Positions 62,080 through 64,000 of a DNA stretch of 64,000 nt are shown here, piece after piece. Both the position numbers and the translations under genes were made by a program. The notes beneath the pieces were generated by a model. That model worked only from the letters and a program-made list of their open reading frames with translations, did not search any database and was not told the DNA's origin. Numbering within the stretch: position 1 is the stretch's first letter; each line of letters starts with the position of its first letter. This stretch comes from Nocardia concava NBRC 100430 (GTDB lineage Bacteria > Actinomycetota > Actinomycetes > Mycobacteriales > Mycobacteriaceae): positions 62,001 to 126,000 of the forward strand of contig NZ_BAFX01000108.1 in NCBI RefSeq assembly GCF_000308815.1. The letters are read 5' to 3'.

Positions 62080-62748
62080 ATGAATAGTTTTCGCGCGGGC
62101 AACCGCGGTGTGCGGGCTGCCGGGCTCGCTGCCGCGGCGGCTGTCGCAGTGGGTTTGTCTTCCAGCGGTGCGGCGCAGGCCGACACCTTCGTGCCGCTGC
62201 CGGACGGGCAGCGGGTCGGGCCCGGGGTGACGATCACCCGCACCGATGAGCACGCGGTGATCTCACCGTCGCTGGCCGCCAATGGCGCCGGGCGGGTGGC
62301 CTGGCTGTCGGGAACCGTGAGCGCCGAGGTCACCGCCACTCCGGCGGGCACGCCCGGCCCGAACAACGGGCCCAAGAATACTCCGGGCTCCAATAACTCC
62401 TCCACACACGGTGTTTCGCGGATCAGCGCCGGATACATCGTCGGGTGTCAGGTCAGCGTCGGTGAGAACGCGATCTCCGCCGGCATTTCGGGCAAGGTCA
62501 GTCTCAACAGCGTGGGCGCGGGCGGCACGCTCGGTCTCAAACTTGGGCCGGGACAGGTCGGCTTCGTGGGTATCGAGGGCAAGGACATCACCAAACCGGG
62601 CACGTATTCGATCCAGTACCGCGATACCGAACTGCAGATTCAGGGCTGCGCGGGATATGCCCAGGCCCGCTCCTACGCCGTGGTCGAGATCATCGGCGAC
62701 GAGTACTCCAAGACCACCCTCTACGGGCAGCCGTTCAGCATCGGCTGA
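62080..62748 (+). CDS. MspA family porin
   Basis: A 222-aa outer-membrane porin of mycolic-acid bacteria. Signal peptide (GLAAAAAVAVGLSSSGAAQA, cleaved at AQA), then the family opening DTFVPLPDGQRV and TRTDEHAVISPSLAANGAGR. Conserved strands VAWLSGTVSAEV, GYIVGCQVSVGENAISAGI, and the C-terminal GCAGYAQARSYAVVEIIG with LYGQPFSIG. MspA-type channels form octameric water-filled pores in the outer membrane. ATG 62080 is favoured by AGGG at 62071; ATG 62068 is possible. It is the first of a tandem pair. Confidence 0.92.
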   Translation: MNSFRAGNRGVRAAGLAAAAAVAVGLSSSGAAQADTFVPLPDGQRVGPGVTITRTDEHAVISPSLAANGAGRVAWLSGTVSAEVTATPAGTPGPNNGPKNTPGSNNSSTHGVSRISAGYIVGCQVSVGENAISAGISGKVSLNSVGAGGTLGLKLGPGQVGFVGIEGKDITKPGTYSIQYRDTELQIQGCAGYAQARSYAVVEIIGDEYSKTTLYGQPFSIG

Positions 62749-62812
62749 GACGCCGGTCGGAATCCAATCGCGCACTCGCACAGTCTTTTTCACCGCAATA
62801 AGGGATGTACCG

Positions 62813-63472
62813 ATGATCAAACGCAGCACTGTCGCAGGCCTGGCCACCGGTCTCGCGGCGACCGCCATTTTCGGGCTGTGCTCCACCGCCCACGCCGACA
62901 CCCTCGTCCCGCTGCCCGGCGGCGACATCACCCAGACCCTCTCCGATGGCACCGTGGTCACCGTCCGCCTGGTCGGCGAGTCCGCCACCATCAGCCCTTC
63001 CATGGGCGCCACTCCCGCGCACCGCAACGCGTGGGTCTCGGCCTCCGCGCAGGTCGAGTTGTCGGGCCCGAATGCCAACGGCGGCAAGATCTATCCGGGA
63101 TACGTCGTCGGCTGCCAGGTCACCCTCAACGGTGGTGGCGTGAACGGCGGGGTCGACGCCAAGACCGACTGGGAAGGCAAGAAACCGGAGATCGGGGGCA
63201 AGGCCGGCGGCACCCTGTCGCTCGGGCCCGGCCAAGCCAGGGCCATGTACCTGCTCGACGAGGAAGAAGCCGACGACTTCGGCAAGGAATCACACAAGGC
63301 CCGCAACAAGTTCAATGGCACCAGCGGCAGTGTCACCTGGGCCGACTCGACGATCGGCGTCAAGGGCTGCGCCGGTTACGCCCAGGCGCGTGCCTTCGTC
63401 CGAGTGAAGGTCTCGACCACCACCGTCAATTCCGTTGTGACCCTGTGGGGTCAGCCCTTCAGCCTCGGCTGA
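62813..63472 (+). CDS. MspA family porin
   Basis: A 219-aa porin, paralogue of the gene just upstream. Signal peptide MIKRSTVAGLATGLAATAIF, cleaved at AHA; then DTLVPLPGGDITQTLSDGTV, RNAWVSASAQVELSGPN, GYVVGCQVTLNGG and the terminal GCAGYAQARAFVRVKVSTTT with LWGQPFSLG. ATG 62813 follows AAGGGA. The two genes are 64 nt apart and probably co-transcribed. Confidence 0.92.
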   Translation: MIKRSTVAGLATGLAATAIFGLCSTAHADTLVPLPGGDITQTLSDGTVVTVRLVGESATISPSMGATPAHRNAWVSASAQVELSGPNANGGKIYPGYVVGCQVTLNGGGVNGGVDAKTDWEGKKPEIGGKAGGTLSLGPGQARAMYLLDEEEADDFGKESHKARNKFNGTSGSVTWADSTIGVKGCAGYAQARAFVRVKVSTTTVNSVVTLWGQPFSLG

Positions 63473-63578
63473 GCCGGATCCGACGGTGACAAGACTCGGT
63501 GGCCCAGCGCAGCCACCGGAGGCGGCGGGTATCCGTAACTCATTCCCTCGCACGGGTACCCGCCGCGATCACCGGAAT

Positions 63579-64000
63579 TCAGGAGCGCGGCAACCGCAGT
63601 TCGGCGCGGAATCCGCCGTCGGGCGTGCGGTCGCCGACGAATTTCCCATGCAGGAGTTCGGCTCGCTCGGCCAACCCGACCAGGCCGTTGCCAGAGCCCG
63701 GGAGCGGAAGCGCAACGCGGGTGGATGGCGTGTTCGTGATGGTCACGCCCAACTCCTCCGCATCCGACCACAAACGGATGGCGGCCGTCGCGCCCGGCGC
63801 GTGCTTGCGGACATTGGTCAAGGCTTCCTGGATCGTCCGATAGATCGCCCGCTGAGCCGCGCCGGTGATGTCGGCGGGCAAGGTTCCCTCCAATTCCACC
63901 GGGATTCCGCTCGTATCGATGAGCGCGCGCAGGTCGGCCAGCGTCGGCTGCGGGGTGAGTTCGGTGCTGCTGCCGCCGGATGCGCGCAGCAGCGTCACCA
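63579..64000 (-). CDS. Sensor histidine kinase (NarL-type), C-terminal part
   Basis: The 3' end of a two-component sensor gene running past the right window edge. The visible part holds the HATPase domain: N-box IYRTIQEALTNVRKHAPGAT, D-box-like ITNTPSTR, and G-box GNGLVGLAERAELLHGKFVG. The frame is open leftwards from 63998 and has no internal start that would fit a whole kinase, so the N-terminal sensor and DHp regions lie outside. The partner response regulator is not in the window. Confidence 0.85.
   Translation of the reverse strand, partial: VTLLRASGGSSTELTPQPTLADLRALIDTSGIPVELEGTLPADITGAAQRAIYRTIQEALTNVRKHAPGATAAIRLWSDAEELGVTITNTPSTRVALPLPGSGNGLVGLAERAELLHGKFVGDRTPDGGFRAELRLPRS

Overview
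The window reads as chromosome of a high-GC mycolic-acid actinomycete, most likely Nocardia or a close relative. The evidence is the strong G/C bias at third codon positions, two MspA-type outer-membrane porin genes, a FadD-type acyl-CoA ligase, a 6C small RNA, XRE/DUF397 gene pairs, and many GTG/TTG starts. Genus is inferred from gene content, not from a marker gene. No rRNA, tRNA, transposase or CRISPR array was seen.

Layout. 1-4116: end of an acyl-CoA ligase, a 73-nt palindromic repeat, a His-rich membrane protein with a PepSY membrane protein (probable metal handling), and a secreted glycine-zipper protein. 4187-15974: an accessory island, visibly richer in A/T than its surroundings, bounded by perfect hairpins at 4081-4116 and 16081-16117. 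It holds one tightly overlapping + strand operon: a 94-aa protein, a degenerate J-like protein, an Hsp70/DnaK-like ATPase, a pseudokinase-TPR protein, a membrane-anchored repeat protein, a 76-aa protein, a TIR-Ig-beta-propeller protein and an 1184-aa TPR/coiled-coil protein. A convergent RipA/SLATT-like two-helix membrane protein follows. This is the best candidate for an undescribed system. The working model is a chaperone-controlled TIR effector, possibly antiphage, with a membrane arm.

16098-28575: hemerythrin/ABM operon with divergent TetR and a clear operator, galK, a diguanylate cyclase, an Ala/Pro-rich protein, a lipoprotein, a molybdopterin oxidoreductase, a secreted SGNH esterase, an MFS exporter with three Ig-like carboxypeptidase-regulatory repeats, and a PhoU-like protein. 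28726-36553: AI-2E-type permease, EamA transporter, secreted lipase, TetR plus FAD monooxygenase, secreted Ig-like protein and DUF2252. 36555-42135: feoABC preceded by DosR-like and IdeR-like palindromes, hrpB, and the 6C RNA. 42153-52967: EEP phosphatase/nuclease, cupin/MarR divergent pair, a carboxymuconolactone decarboxylase-alpha/beta-hydrolase fusion, an AhpD-like protein, an AraC regulator split by an in-frame stop, a large LuxR-type ATPase regulator, a second intact AraC paralogue, SDR, cupin and SRPBCC genes.

52978-64000: cytochrome b plus Tat-exported YedY/MsrP-like molybdoenzyme, a tannase/feruloyl esterase, DUF779 plus aldehyde dehydrogenase with an AcoR-like regulator and its palindrome, an XRE/DUF397 pair, small membrane or hypothetical proteins, tandem MspA porins, and the C-terminal part of a NarL-family sensor kinase cut by the window edge.

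Small cis elements recur. A GTCASATGACGC motif occurs four times, at three loci. Perfect operator-like dyads sit in the HHE/TetR, TetR/monooxygenase, cupin/MarR and ALDH intergenic spaces.
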